Assembly: GCA_930367215.1 (NCBI GenBank) | Contig: OV884059.1 | Span: forward strand, 234,049,803-234,113,802 | DNA: 64,000 nt | Reading direction: 5' to 3' | From: Pollenia angustigena | Taxonomy: Eukaryota; Arthropoda; Insecta; Diptera; Polleniidae | Shown: positions 52,921-64,000 of the stretch, piece after piece | Position numbering within the stretch: position 1 is the first letter of the stretch | Layout of the letters: each line of letters starts with the position of its first letter | Program-made: the position numbers and the translations under genes | The notes under the pieces: generated by a model | Database searches by the model: none | Told to the model about the DNA's origin: nothing | What the model saw: only the letters and a program-made list of their open reading frames with translations

Positions 52921-53605
52921 ATGAATCGTTTTACAAACGAGCAACGCTTACAAATTATTGAATTTTATTATCAATATACGTGCTCTGTGAAGAAAATTCA
53001 TCGCGCGCTTCTTGTGTTCAGCGACGAAGCTCATTTTTGGCTCAATGGGTACGTTAATAAGCAGAATTGTCGATTTTGGAGTGAAGTTCAGCCAGAAGCA
53101 TTGCAAGAGCTACCAATGCATCCAGAAAAAGTCACAGTTTGGTGCGGTTTATGGGCTGGTGGCATCATTGGACCGTACTTCTTTAAAGATGATGCGAATC
53201 GTAACTTAACTGTGAATGGTGATTTTTGCCCAAAATGCAAGAGCTTGACTTGCATGACATGTGGTTTCAACAAGACGGTGCCACAAGCCACACAGCACGC
53301 TTAACAAGGGACTTATTGAGAGGCTGGTTTGGTAAAAATTTTAATTCACGTTCGGGACCGGTCAATTGGCCGCCTAGATCGTGCGATTTAACGCCTTTAG
53401 ACTATTTTTTGTGGGGCTATGTTAAAGCTCATGTCTATACACACATGCCCGCTTCAATTGACGCATTGAAAGACAACATTGAAGCATTTATTCATGAGAT
53501 ACCGGCCGAAATGTTGGAAAGAGTATGCCAATATTGGACTAAGCGGATGGACCATTTGAGGCGCAGTCACGTGCAACATTTGCATGAACTAATCTTCAAA
53601 CATTA
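52921..53605 (+). pseudogene. Transposase of mariner copy 2, internally deleted
   Basis: From ATG at 52921: M-N-R-F-T-N-E-Q-R-L-Q-I-I-E-F-Y-Y, K-K-I-H-R-A-L-L, then directly V-F-S-D-E-A-H-F-W-L-N-G-Y-V-N-K-Q-N-C-R. The second helix-turn-helix and linker are absent. Next V-W-C-G-L-W-A-G-G-I-I-G-P-Y-F-F. A small deletion shifts the frame near 53220. The second frame gives M-W-F-Q-Q-D-G-A-T-S-H-T-A and W-P-P-R-S-C-D-L-T-P-L-D-Y-F-L-W-G-Y, ending at 53605. In copy 3 of the same family 41 residues separate the second and third catalytic Asp, so DD41D. All three Asp are present here but the protein cannot be made in one frame. Confidence 0.92.
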
Positions 53606-53716
53606 AATTATATGGACCGAACTATCGATTCAAGTAAAGATTTCGTGGATTTTTCTGAATTGTATGTGTTTTTTTTTTTTTTAACTTTCCTATAGCTCTT
53701 AAAAAGTCCCCCATTA

Positions 53717-54074
53717 CATTTAATGAATGAGGCAAAACATTTTAAACAACTTGATTGCTTCTCTGGAGTTGCAAGACAAGAGGTAGACTCTCCCATTTTC
53801 GCGGCGTTGCCCGCCCAGAATGAATTTTTGATTTCCTAAAAGAAATATGAAGCCTGTGTGTTTTATTTATTGAAATTACTAAAAAAAAACCGAAATTTCG
53901 CAATAAAAAATAAAGTGGGGTTGGTCATACATTTAACCCATTTAGCATCCAGCAAGTGCAAAATTAAAACAAAACAATTTTGGGAGAACAACATAGAGCA
54001 CAACCGTCGCTTATACATGGCTGTACATGTGTGTTTGCAAGTATAATGCAAGAAAAGGTTAATAATTTTCCAAC
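53717..54074. other. No classified feature; short sequence shared with 4560
   Basis: 'aaataaagtggggttggtca' (about 53909) is the reverse complement of the phrase at 4574. Two opposing open frames of 62 codons have no motif. Confidence 0.4.
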
Positions 54075-54545
54075 AACATCAGCGCTCGCGTATTCAGTCC
54101 ATAATAACGGAGTTTATTTATTAAAATCTTGTGTTCTACTAGGTCAAAAGCCTTCGAAAAGTCATAAAAAACACCAGACACACCTCTAAAACCATTGTCT
54201 AATCCTTGTCAAATATTATTTACAACGTTTACTACTGCTTCCTCCACAACACACCCTTTTTAAACCAAATTTTCATCTTAATAGGCCATCACCTGTTTAC
54301 ACCATTTTTTTTTTTTTTTTTATTTTGTCAATAAATGGAAGTAACGCAATTGGTCGAAACTAATCAACTTTAGTGGTATGTCTTTGCTTTGGTATTGGTT
54401 TTATTTTGGCGATTTCTAACTCATCTGGATAAGCCGAAGAATCAATCATATTGTTAAAAATCGTAGACAAATTAGGAGAAATGTCATATTTACATTCAAA
54501 AAGCATTTTTGTAGGAATTCCGCCATAACCCTTAACTTTTCGTTA
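54075..54545 (-). pseudogene. CR1/Jockey-group LINE reverse transcriptase fragment
   Basis: The minus strand from 54540 reads K-V-K-G-Y-G-G-I-P-T-K-M-L, then L-S-T-I-F-N-N-M-I, A-K-I-K-P-I-P-K, and, after a stop, F-R-P-I-A-L-L-P-F-I-D-K (N-terminal RT motifs). After a poly-T/A stretch at about 54310 it gives G-V-F-Y-D-F-S-K-A-F-D-L-V-E-H-K-I-L-I-N-K-L (motif A, catalytic Asp kept). Stops and shifts break it. Neither end of the element is visible. Confidence 0.75.
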
Positions 54546-55114
54546 AATCTAGTTTTGAAATAATCTAAGAAAATTCCAAACTGGTTGTATAAACGAAATC
54601 AAACGATTGCTGAATTAAATTCGTCGTAACACATTTAATCTTTTTATCAGGATTTCTGTAGAAAACGGCATACACTCGATTAATATTCTTCATTTTTCAA
54701 TTACTCATACTCATATTCATAACAAAAAACGTTTGTTTTTAAAAACCTTGTGCTACATTTTCCTTGATGTTCTTCTCTCCAATATCACATTTTGGTTATT
54801 GACGTTGGAACAACCACTTACAACCAGAACTTCGAATCATTTATTTTGTTAACTGTCATTTATTTTCTCATAACCCTCAACTTTCCTTGTTATGTTTAAA
54901 AGCGTTTGATTGTGGGTGTGAATATTTTTTTGCATGTGGATTATGCGAGGGTCGAAGTTGAGATTTACTTATTAAAATTATTATTATTAATATTTATTTA
55001 ATGCAAATTTAATTTACAGAAAATGTATAAAGAGAAAAGGACTGGCTGCCAAGGCCTTCGCCTTTAATAAATTGAGATTTTAAGTATTTACATAGATAAT
55101 TGGTTACAAAAGAA
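54546..55114. other. No recognised feature
   Basis: AT-rich. 'ttactcatactcatattcat' near 54710 resembles words of the element at 28527, but no copy can be delimited. Confidence 0.4.
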
Positions 55115-55116
55115 TA

Positions 55117-56383
55117 TATCGACGGCTTATATTCAATACCCGCCATCCGCCAAAATACAATTTTTCAGGAGAGAGAAAAAACTGTTTCTTTCGAAAATTC
55201 TTAAGGTATGAATTAATCTTTCTTCTATAATATTTTTTAAATATGACTACTAAGTCACCCTTATAAAAATTTGTAGAACTTTTAACTCTATTCGTAGCGA
55301 TATGGTTGATGTCGGGTATTGCAACTGAAATCTTCAAATATTTTTATGGCGTATAGCGGTAATTGCACAGTAATAAAAATATGTTTTTTTGCTCTAATAT
55401 GTAATTTTATTAAATTAAGCATTTGTTTAACGTTTTTCTAACATAAAAGAATTCAATAACAAAACAATAACAAAAAAATAAATTGACTAATTATTTCTCA
55501 AAAAGGGCATTTTAATGCTCGTCTAATGCGGCCGAAGTGCTTAGCAATACTTACCCCCCTTTTTTACGCTAAAAATCATCCGACCACTACACTGGATTGG
55601 TAACTGGGCAGTAGGCAAATGCATATAATTTAACTGTTAATTTAACTGTTCTGCAACCCGATAATGATGTTAAGAAATTATTAAAAGACTATGCTTGAAT
55701 TACGTATTCATGTTTTTTCTATTTGTTTTTTCTATGGGAGGTGGGCGTGATCAGGTATATATTTTCAGGAGCCCATTTTACAATTATAATATTTATTTTT
55801 TGTGAAAATTGAGTTGATGTATTAGAAATCAAGGCAGAAATCAAATTTCACACAAATGATTTGCTATGTGCCAAAAAACAATGCCGTAGGTTAAAATTTA
55901 ATTTTCACTTTGTATGGGAGGTGGGCGTAAAAGTGGGCGGATATTTTTTAAATATCACACAAATGATTACGAGTGCTTAAAAATGCTATGTGCCAAAAAA
56001 CAATGCCGTAGGTTAAAATTTAATTTTCACTTTGTTTGGGAGGTGGGCGTAAAAGTGGGCGATTCATTTTGATTTTTCCATTTTTTTCTTGATTCAAACA
56101 AATGCCTATGTGCCAAGTTTCATTATCCTTCAACAACTTCTTCTATTTCTTGCCGCTCGTTCCATGAACTTCAACCAATGTGTGGCGTATGGCGGGTATT
56201 GCATTAAAAAAAATCGTGCGGTTGATAGCGGTATCACAAATATTTAAAAAAAAAGAACTTATATTAATTTGTTTTTCTGAAATTTTTGTCAGAGATAAAG
56301 CTGGCATCAGTGAACAATTTGCCATCAAAAAGTCATTTTTCAATAATTGGTATATGGCGGGTATTGAATATAAGCCCTCGATA
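55117..56383. mobile_element. TIR element with TA target duplication
   Basis: The ends TATCGACGGCTTATATTCAA and, inverted, TATCGAGGGCTTATATTCAA continue as TACCCGCCAT, so 29 of 30 bases agree. TA lies on both sides (55115-55116, 56384-56385). A second inverted pair inside ('ggcgtatagcggtaattgca', 'gcaatacccgccatacgcc') lies near 55355 and 56190. No transposase motif recognised. It contains a stretch of the Helitron-like family found at 44845. Confidence 0.75.
55660..56195 (+). repeat. Piece of the GTGGGCGTAAAAGTGGGCGG repeat family
   Basis: Matches 44845-44971 and 46613-46930, including the join that is interrupted there by a foldback element. The phrase 'gaggtgggcgtaaaagtggg' occurs at about 55919 and again at 56040, in a tandem pair of about 120 bp. 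Confidence 0.8.
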
Positions 56384-56399
56384 TAATAAAAAGTGTAAA

Positions 56400-57060
56400 A
56401 TGGTTTATAATTTGTTTACTACGTCCTGAGGTAGATGTTTTTTTGGGTGGTTATAATCAAAGTTCTGTATGGATTCCGTTAAAGATGTTATTTGGTTGTT
56501 TTTGTTGAAGCAGGATAAGTGGTGATCCATAGTTAAGATGTTGCAGCAGGTAGGGCATGTTAGTTTTGAGGAGCTGTTCTTAAGGATGTATTCATGGGTT
56601 AATTTTGAGTGACCTAGTCTCAGCCTTGTAAACATTTTTTGTTGTTGGTTAGTAAAGTTGGTAGGATATGTTGGTTTTTGTAAACGAGGGTTTATTTTTT
56701 TGTAGTATGTATTTGGTAAAGTGTTTTTGTTTTGATGTTGTTTTATTTTTACTAGATTTTGAATGTCTTTTTTTTGTGTAGTTATTAATTAATATGGTTG
56801 GCGATTTGTTAGTGATTTTAGCAATCGTGTCTGCAAATTCATTTCCTTTAATGTTCTTGTGAGCCGGTGTATAGAGTATTTTTGAGTGTTTGCTACGAAC
56901 ACGAGTTTCTTTGATGCGGGAGATTAGGGGATCAGAGTGCTTATAGGATTTCAAGGCGTTAACGGATGATAGGCTATTAGTGCATATTAGGAGGTTCCCT
57001 CCAGATGGTTTAGGTTTGATTGCTTCTTCTATGGCTGTTATTTCTGATGTAACTATTACT
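56400..57060 (-). pseudogene. RNase H and C-terminal tail of an I-group LINE
   Basis: The minus strand from 57058 reads V-T-S-E-I-T-A-I-E-E-A-I (RNase H Glu position), L-L-I-C-T-N-S-L-S-S-V-N-A-L, where the usual T-D-S is T-N-S (catalytic Asp lost), then P-A-H-K-N-I-K-G-N-E-F-A-D-T-I-A-K (last Asp kept). After a stop it continues F-T-R-L-R-L-G-H-S-K-L-T-H-E-Y, C-P-T-C-C-N-I-L-T-M-D-H-H-L-S-C (the Cys/His tail). The frame ends at a stop near 56405, followed by a short AT-rich 3' end that abuts the TIR element. RT is absent. Confidence 0.88.
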
Positions 57061-58799
57061 TATTAAAATATTTTAGCTGATTATTAAATAAAAAATTAAA
57101 TTTATTAAAATTAATCAACTTATAGATAAATTTCAAATTTGGATTGGTTACATATTTCATTGAACAATTCTTAATTGATAAAAGGTTTTTTAGTAAAATT
57201 ATTCAAACTTAATTAATACCAGTGTTCGAAAATATACACTAAATATCGCTCCTTAGTGTTCGGTTCGGTAGATTTGTGGAAAATACAAACGCTAATAATG
57301 TTTGTATAGAAAATCATTAAAATAATAACGTTTCCCTGTTTGTCATCTTTCGAACACTAAAATAATACTGTTTTTAATACACTAAAATTATTCAGTTCTG
57401 ATTAACAAAAAAAATTGTGATGCATCTTTAATTTGATGAGTACACAGTAAGTGAAAAGACACTTACGTATGTGGCCATAACGCAATTTGGACATTCTTGC
57501 AAAGCCACAAAAGCCATCGTGTGTTGTGTGGTGAAGTTAAAACTACTGCAGAACCCAATGCGCATGTTGCCTTCCAAATTTCGTGTACTCTAGGCTTGGA
57601 TGAAAATCGAAATTACGTGAAATTGAAACCTACGAAAATTTTTGATTGAATTATTGTCAAAATGAACACAGCTTTTCCAGATTTCAAAAATAGTGCAGGT
57701 AGAGGCAAGTGATTCTCAAAGTATATGGATATAAAAGAAAATATTTTTACGAACTTTAAATATGGGAGAGTTTTCAAAATTTGTTTGATTTAAATTTCAC
57801 GTGATTTTGACTTCCATGACATGGACGATAATGTAAAGATAATTATTAAATAAAAATAAATTTAAAAAGAAAAAAAAACTGGACAAAATTTCATGATATT
57901 GTTGTTTAAGCACTTCAACGGTGCACAGTGGTTCCGAACTTAATTTCATTGCCCAAACTCCAATATTTTGTTGCACTGCCTTTCAAAAGTAAACATATTG
58001 AATCTAAGGTAGACAAAAATTTAGTTCAAAATATATGTTATTGTGGGCGTGGCATGTTGTTAAAAGTAAATGTTCTTTGTTTATTTTTTTTGAAGAAAAA
58101 ATGTGATTTTTGTTAATTTGATCAGAATATAAAATTTATCGTCTACCAGGTGGTGGTGGCTTTTATGTTTAGCCACGTGAAGTTAGAGAATTAAGGTAAA
58201 TACTTGATCGTTGTTGAAAATAAGGAAAACCAAATTAGAATACGATATTCGATGATTATATATTATATCATGGTTTTCGAGTTTTAAAAAAATTAAGTGG
58301 CTTCAACCCCCCTCCCAACAATCGATCAGAAAAGACACCTGATCGCTCCTCTTCCTGGAAAAGGGGATAAAAGCATAGCAAAGGTAAGGCAGCCGGCAAC
58401 CCTGGGAAAAAGTTAGGAAGCAAAGATAAGCAAGGCTCCCTACCACTACTTACTTTTTGTACGAGTCGTACACAAAAATTCCAGTACGAATAACCCTAAA
58501 ACGTACTCAAAAGATCACTTTCGAAAATCAATACCGGCATTTCTTAAAATAAGTACAAAATTCTTAAACCAATTAAAAAAATATTAAGCTTTTCGTTGGT
58601 AGTGCTACTCTGAGAGTAAAATTACAAAGTGAGCGTTTTAATCTCATTTAACTAGTCAAAGACACTACAACAACACCACACAAGTAGTTAAAAAACGCCT
58701 TGCTTGTTGTGTGTAGAAACAACAAAACAAGGCAAAAACACATTATTTCATGTTAAAAAAGTAAAATTGAGAACTCTTGCTTCTCATTCAGTTTATTTT
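57061..58799. other. Mostly unclassified; possible MITE at 57228-57355
   Basis: AGTGTTCGAAAATA at 57228 and TTTCGAACACT ending at 57356 form an inverted pair around 130 bp, hAT-MITE-like, but no duplication is evident. A weaker inverted pair with 'acgtgaaattgaaacc' and 'aatttcacgtgattttgac' lies at about 57615-57815. Otherwise AT-rich DNA without coding pattern. Confidence 0.4.
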
Positions 58800-59810
58800 T
58801 TCAGTTATACATGTTCATTGAGTTTTTAAAGTAAAAAAAACCATATCGGGAATGATGCTAGTGTTTTATAATTGAAATTCTGTAAGAAGAAGAACGGGTA
58901 AGTTAATCAATCTTAAGAAAATTCTACTTCCAATTTCACTTTTTGTTAATTTCAAGTACGAATTCGTTATTGAACCAACTTTATAATATTGAATCAAGCG
59001 CATTTTGAGATTAAATCAATTTCATTTGCAGATTATTTCAAGTACGAATTTGAGTGCGAAGTATTTCGTTATTGCAAATCCGTACTTGAGTCAATCTTCT
59101 GTACTCACGGTACTATTATACCGCTTCGAATTGATTTGAGCACGCATTATTTGATATTTCTTTTGAACACACAAAGGGCGTTGTTTTAAGGCAATGACAG
59201 ATGGCAGCCCCATTATTCTAGCACCTCCTAAAGCTGACCAATCATCTACTTAGCTGGAACAACAACCAATTAACGAAACTTATACAAGGCAAAGCAACAA
59301 CTCTGAATAGATTGATTCTCCAAGAACTAGGATAGTGAAATCTTACATAGGAAGACACGAAAACAGCTGCAACAAATCATATAAGGTATAGATGCTTTGT
59401 GGAAGCCATTTGATTCCAAAATATTTCTTTATGGGATCTATAAATTTTTATTTTATCCATATAAAAATGGACTTCGATATTAAAATTTGTTGCGACTTGG
59501 ACGTTCAAATGTTCAAATATTGACCGACAATGAGAACGAGTTCTAGCCGTAACAGTTTTAGCCGAACTAATATTATAACGATAATTGCTACTAGCGTTCT
59601 TAACGTCTGCAATGTCACATCGACTTCGAGTGCAATGTTTTGACATTTATAACTTAACGACGTAATCTCTTTCGATAGGTTTCGACATGAGTGTGTCTGT
59701 AACACTTTTTTCTCACTTTTCGAGAAACGATGGAATATTTTGTTTCACATCTTTTCGATGCGAGAAGTTCTCACTTAAGTTACAGAACATGGATGGGTAC
59801 AGAGTTGTAT
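58800..59810 (-). repeat. Partial copy of the CCCATGTTCTGTA TIR element, without the MITE
   Basis: The end near 59795 (minus strand CATGTTCTGTAACTTAAGTG) through 59500 matches 49230-49680, skipping the MITE. 58826-58890 matches the loop at 50235-50290. The far TIR was not found. The copy serves as the empty site for the MITE at 49286. Confidence 0.75.
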
Positions 59811-59811
59811 T

Positions 59812-60125
59812 TTTATTGACCCATTGTTAATTATAGACCAATCATCACAAACTTCTGCAGTGTGAATTCTGGTATTAAAAAAACCTAAATTGGAACAATT
59901 TCAATACATTAGTGAAATTTGTTTTAGCATTTTGTACGTTTTAAAGTGCTTTTCCAAAGGCTGCTTTGAAAGGAACCTTTATTGGATTTCAATCCCAAAA
60001 TTGAAGCAATTTGAAACTAATATTGTTCTATTCTCTTGAGATTATCGAAAGGGAGCATGTTTTCAACAAATGGAAACACAAATGAGTAAGAATAACTAAG
60101 GGAACTAGAAAATGTATACTTCTAA
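59812..60125 (-). mobile_element. DINE-1/Helentron-like fragment, strongly decayed
   Basis: 'attgttaattatagaccaatc', 'ggatttcaatcccaaaattg' and 'gggagcatgttttcaacaaa' follow the order of a minus-strand DINE. Its start beside the TIR element parallels the arrangement at 51285-51500. Confidence 0.55.
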
Positions 60126-60941
60126 AAAACGATTATGCACGCTTTATGGCGGTTTTAAGCCAACTGGAAAGAGTCCTGCGTCTCTGGCAGAAATCAAAAC
60201 CGCAACCAACTGGGCACCATTTTGATCATCTACTAAATTGTTAATAATACCAAAAACGATTACGACACATCTTCCTTTATAAAATTGTTTGCAAAATTTC
60301 CTAAATTTGGCAATCACCATCGTGCTACTGCTACAACATTTTAATATATACATGTTTTTTCCTACCCCTCTTACAATTTGCACACAGTTCACACTCCCTC
60401 ATGATTTGGTAAATTACACTTCATTTGTCACGGAAATCAACTAATTTATTCCCTCTTGTTCGTTTTCTGACACATTTGCATACAAATTTACACCCAATAC
60501 TTTGAAAACTGAAACTCACTCCAAAAAAAAAAAAAAAACTCAATTATTTTAGAAATTCAATTCTTTTTCCTCATTTATTCTTCAATTAAACTTAACTGTT
60601 TAAGAAACAGGGGTGACACGTTGTTAAATATTTATGAAGATTCACTGTTTAAAAATTTCATTAAATGCTCTTTGAAAGTTTAATGTTTAATTTCTTTAGT
60701 TATCGATTTATGTCTTGTATTGTATTTCCACTTAATTCTTTCTCATTGTCGCATTAAAAACAGTGTTGCCAAAACAAAACTTTTACGTTACAAAGCCCAA
60801 AAAAAATTCCCCTCTAAAAATTAAAATCCAAAATATGGTTAAAACTTTTAAGTGTTATACCTTTTTTACTTAATTTTGTTTTTTTAAATGTGTTCTATGA
60901 GTCAAATTTCAATTTAAAAAGCTTTTCTAAATACATATATG
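60126..60941. other. No classified feature
   Basis: AT-rich. The first 130 bases share phrases with 44070-44250. An 82-codon minus-strand frame at 60144-60392 has no motif. Confidence 0.35.
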
Positions 60942-60943
60942 TA

Positions 60944-61831
60944 AAGGGTGATTTTTTAAGAGCTATAGGAAAGTTAAAAAAAAAACACATAAAATTCAGA
61001 AAAATGCATGAAATCTTTATTTGAATCAATAGTACGGTCCATATAATTTAATGTTTGAAGATTATTTCATGCAAATGTTGACCGTGACTGCGTCTTAAAT
61101 GATCCATCCGCTTAGTCCAATTTTGGCATACTCTTTCCAACATTTCGGCCGGTATCTCATGAATAAATGCTTCAATGTTGTTTTCCAATGCGTCAATTGA
61201 AGCGGGCATGTGTGTATAGACATGAGCTTTAACATAGCCCCACAAAAAAATAGTATAAAGGCGTTAAATCGCACGATCTAGGCGGCCAATTGACCGGTCC
61301 CGAACGTGAAATAAAATGTTCACCGAACTCGCCTCTCAATAAGTCCATTGTTAAACGTGCTGTGTGGCATGTGGCACCGTCTTGTTGAAACCACATGTCA
61401 TGCAAGTCAAGCTCTTGCATTTTGGGCAAAAAAAAGTTGGATATCATCTCACGGTAGCGCTCACCATTCACAGGTACATTACGATTCGCATCATCTTTGA
61501 AGAATTACGGTCCTATAATGCCACCAGCCCATAAACCGCACCAAGGTGTGACTTTTTCTGGATGCATTGGTAGCTCTTGCAATGCTTCTGGCTGATCTTC
61601 ACTCCAAAATCTACAATTCTGCTTAAAATGGAAGAAGCGCGCGATGAACTTTCTTAACAGAGCACGCATTTTGATAATAAAATTCAATAATTTGCAAGCG
61701 TTGTTCGTTTGTAAGACGATTCATGATTTAATTATAGACTGAAGATGTTTGACAGTGAAACAAAATACGAAACGTGCCTCAGCCGTTTAAACCAGTGTTG
61801 CCAAAAAGATAATAGCTTAAAAATCACCCGA
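60944..61831 (-). mobile_element. Rosa-type (DD41D) mariner, internally deleted copy 3
   Basis: TA flanks at 60942-60943 and 61832-61833. The ends AAGGGTGATTTTTTAAGAGC and, inverted, TCGGGTGATTTTTAAGC. The minus strand has W-F-Q-Q-D-G-A-T-C-H-T-A and W-P-P-R-S-C-D-L-T-P-L (61229-61471), then the C-terminal block (61048-61245) in another frame, and E-A-L-Q-E-L-P-M-H-P-E-K-V near 61590. Here the deletion is larger than in copies 1 and 2: the sequence jumps from the helix-turn-helix (GCGCGCTTCTT) to CCATTTTAAGCAGAATTGT, removing the first catalytic Asp. 888 bp. Confidence 0.92.
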
Positions 61832-61833
61832 TA

Positions 61834-63673
61834 AATTTCTATAGCTACAATGTTAACGAAAGGTTGGCTTTAACAAAACGTATGTAAAATATTGATGTAA
61901 TTAAAAATTCATTTATTGCTCTTCACCAAAAATGTGTCCCCAAATAAATGGTGAAATCCCTAATTTAGGGACGGCATCCCTTAACTGGCAACACTGTTTA
62001 CAAAAGTCATTTACAGACTTTTGCCAGGAAACATTGTTTTATTTTTTTGTTATTATTCGTTTTTGTTGCTTGAGTTTTTTTTTGTTTTTACCGGAAATCA
62101 TGCTGAATTTTCAATGGAAACATAAAGTGCAGCGGATGTTGTTTAAAATCCCACAAAGGTGCGAGCTGAGCTGCATAATGGGTGGATTTACAAGTGCCTT
62201 TGTAGTGAAACAAGGTGCACAAGGGTGCAAGAAAAAATGGAGAAAAGTAAAAAAATCACTTTTGATTAAGAAGATTTTAAATTTGTTGCATTAATTCCAT
62301 AAAAGATTTTATAAGAAAATTTTTTGCTCTTAAGCAACTTTGAAAAATACACATGTTTACTCTTTTTAATATAAAAAACAGAGGACCTTAACAATTGTCT
62401 CTCATTCTCTGTTCTGCTGTAGAAGGCTTCAGCTCGTTTCAAGTTCGATGCTCCTAAAGCTGGAGTTCCACACCAAGCGTTTTCTCCTTCTCAAAGCATT
62501 ACATGATTTTTATACCATTTGTTAAAATCAGCTGACTTGTTCGATCGCTGCTTGTGACGCTCACAAAAGTGGAAATAAACACTACTTTTCGTATTCAACG
62601 TTTCAACGCTTTTCTGCACAAAACTTGTTAAAACTACACAAATTCTACTTTTTTGACAGCGAAGAGGCAAGTGACGAGTGGTGTGTACCTCCATCCTAAA
62701 TCCAGCTGTCACTGCCAAGTATGGCTTTGTACATGGCTGCCTTGGGGATTTTAGTCAAATTGATTCAAATTTTAGTATTATTTGCACTTCAATTTTTGAG
62801 TGTTTTTCTTTCTCTGTACTGCCTCCCCAGTTTTTGCAATCCATCCAGTTTCCTTTCATTGAAATCTTGATTTTTAGTTCTTAAAATTGTTTGCTTTTTC
62901 TTATTTAAATAACATATTTACTTTAAAAAATTTATTTTTGTGAATATTTCATTTCCTTTATTCTTATCTAGACACTTCCACATCAATGATTTTACACATT
63001 TCATTATTATCAAATGGGGACATCAACACAAAATAACAAATTGTGGTATTTTTTAGAAGACTTATTGTAAATCAACTTTGTTTTTAGGAAAAAAAAACTC
63101 ATAAAATTCTAAAAATGCCAGTAGATTGAAAGAAAGATCTTTAAATTTAAAATTGATTGAATCTTTTATTCTATTGCCAATTTCTTCTCCAGCTTCATCA
63201 TTCTTTCCTCTTTAACAATTGTAACTGGTAATTGGGTTCGTTCCACGCCAAAGCCAGAATAAAACAAAATACCAAAAATGCATTTATCTTGGCTCTTGGC
63301 ATATGTCTAGACAATTTAAGCACATTGTTGATTTTTATGTATTCAACCCAATAATTTTGGCTATAATTTCATTTTATTTTTATTTTCTATTTGCCGTTCA
63401 TTTGTGGGTTATTTAAGTAAAATAAAAACAAAAAGGTAGATACTTCCACATTTAAATAAATTGTTTTGTGGCAACAATAGTGACACTGACAAGAACAAAG
63501 TGCTGCTAAAACAAAACAAACCACCTTTAAAATAGGCAAACGCTTGTTCGTTTTGTGTAGCAGCATCCTAAAAGCAGGCAATAAAAATAAATTTTTATTT
63601 AACAAATAAATGGCAATTTTCCAATTTTAGTTTTATTTATTTTAGTATATTTTTAGGAGAAAACGTTTACTTT
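61834..63673. other. 1.8 kb AT-rich sequence, no gene recognised
   Basis: A 120-codon frame (61932-62294) ends with a lysine-rich tail and contains no motif; its composition fits chance. No TIR pair or retroelement words found. Confidence 0.4.
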
Positions 63674-64000
63674 TTTATACCCACCACTACAATTAGTTGT
63701 GAAGCGGGTATATTAAGTTTGTCATGCCGTGTGAAACTTTTTTATTATTCATCTCAGACCCCATAAAGTATATATATTCTGGGTCCTTGAGTAATTCTAA
63801 GTCGATTTAGCCATGTCCGTCTGTCTGTCCGTCTGTTGAAAACACGCTCACTTTCGAAAAACTCAAAAGAACTACACGAACTGGGTGTCAAATTGCTTGT
63901 AGTTATCCTAAGCAGTTTGGGATTGAAATCCAGCAAAATCGGTTCAGTAGGACCGTGTGGAACCACCACATAAAAAAATTGATAATTTTTATACAAAAAA
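63674..64000 (+). mobile_element. DINE-1/Helentron-like element, 5' part, cut by the window end
   Basis: Starts TTATACCCACCACTACAATT and carries the conserved block 'gggtatattaagtttgtcat', 'ccccataaagtatatatatt', 'gtccgtctgtctgtccgtctg', 'cctaagcagtttgggattg' with hardly any differences from the copy at 10009. It has lost a few bases near 63953 compared with 10290. Continues beyond the window. Confidence 0.88.

Larger units (their letters stand above)
48994..53714 (+). mobile_element. Rosa-type (DD41D) mariner, copy 2, split by a 3.8-kb nest
   Basis: The left end TCGGGTGATTTTGTAGC (48994-49010) and the right end, inverted, ATGGGGGACTTTTTAAGAGC fit the copies at 3609 and 60944. TA follows the right end (53715-53716); on the left the flank is TT. 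The element is interrupted after GTAGCTA by a pogo-like element and resumes at 52828 with TTATCTTTTTGGCAACACTG, exactly as in the uninterrupted copy 1. Confidence 0.92.

Noticed and set aside
61932..62294. 120-codon open frame ending in a lysine-rich tail
   Set aside because: No motif, no repeat relation and no splice or initiation context that would support a gene.
1..64000. CRISPR arrays, bacterial operons, rRNA genes, LTR retrotransposons or viral genes
   Set aside because: No array, gag-pol order, LTR pair with primer-binding site or viral motif was seen. All RT relics belong to non-LTR or Penelope groups.

Overview
The window looks like nuclear DNA from a higher fly (Diptera), possibly a calyptrate or tephritid-like fly. 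It is strongly AT-rich and almost free of host coding sequence. It is packed with decayed and nested insect transposons: DINE-1/Helentron-like repeats, rosa-type mariners with DD41D spacing, many hAT-like elements with 8-bp target duplications, a pogo-like element, and Jockey, RTE, R1/I-group and Penelope retroelements. No bacterial operon, rRNA gene, intact tRNA gene, CRISPR array or viral gene was seen. Homology calls rest on motifs recognised by eye; no database search was run.

Layout. 1-3.6 kb: a Helitron-like repeat, then the only plausible host coding exon (1798-1908, + strand, Kozak-like start, GTGAGT donor), so much of the rest may be intron. 3.6-5.2 kb: a mariner relic and a tRNA-headed SINE-like repeat. 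5.9-9.2 kb: a minus-strand DINE-like element broken by three other elements. 9.9-12.6 kb: a MITE split by a DINE-like element with 152-bp tandem repeats, then a second DINE-like copy. 13-14.5 kb: an RTE-type RT relic split by a palindromic MITE. 17-20 kb: a hAT MITE, then a mariner relic split by a hAT element that itself holds a 3-bp-TSD MITE. 22.3-29.1 kb: a Jockey 3' fragment with target duplication and a run of hAT-like elements. 32-38.1 kb: mariner, a 1.3-kb foldback, a DINE split by an RTE fragment that holds a MITE, and a Penelope element. 39.5-47.6 kb: an R1/LOA-like relic split by a foldback element, hAT inside hAT, and a Helitron-like repeat split by a second foldback copy. 49-53.7 kb: a mariner holding a pogo-like element holding a third TIR element holding a MITE. 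54-57 kb: two non-LTR relics and a TA-flanked TIR element. 60.9-61.8 kb: a third copy of the deleted mariner. 63.7 kb to the end: the start of another DINE-like element.

The elements do not form a pathway. Their value is the order of insertion, which target duplications and one empty/filled site comparison allow to be read in places. The least familiar structure is an inverted array of 82-bp GC-rich satellite units that forms the core of two foldback families with different arms.
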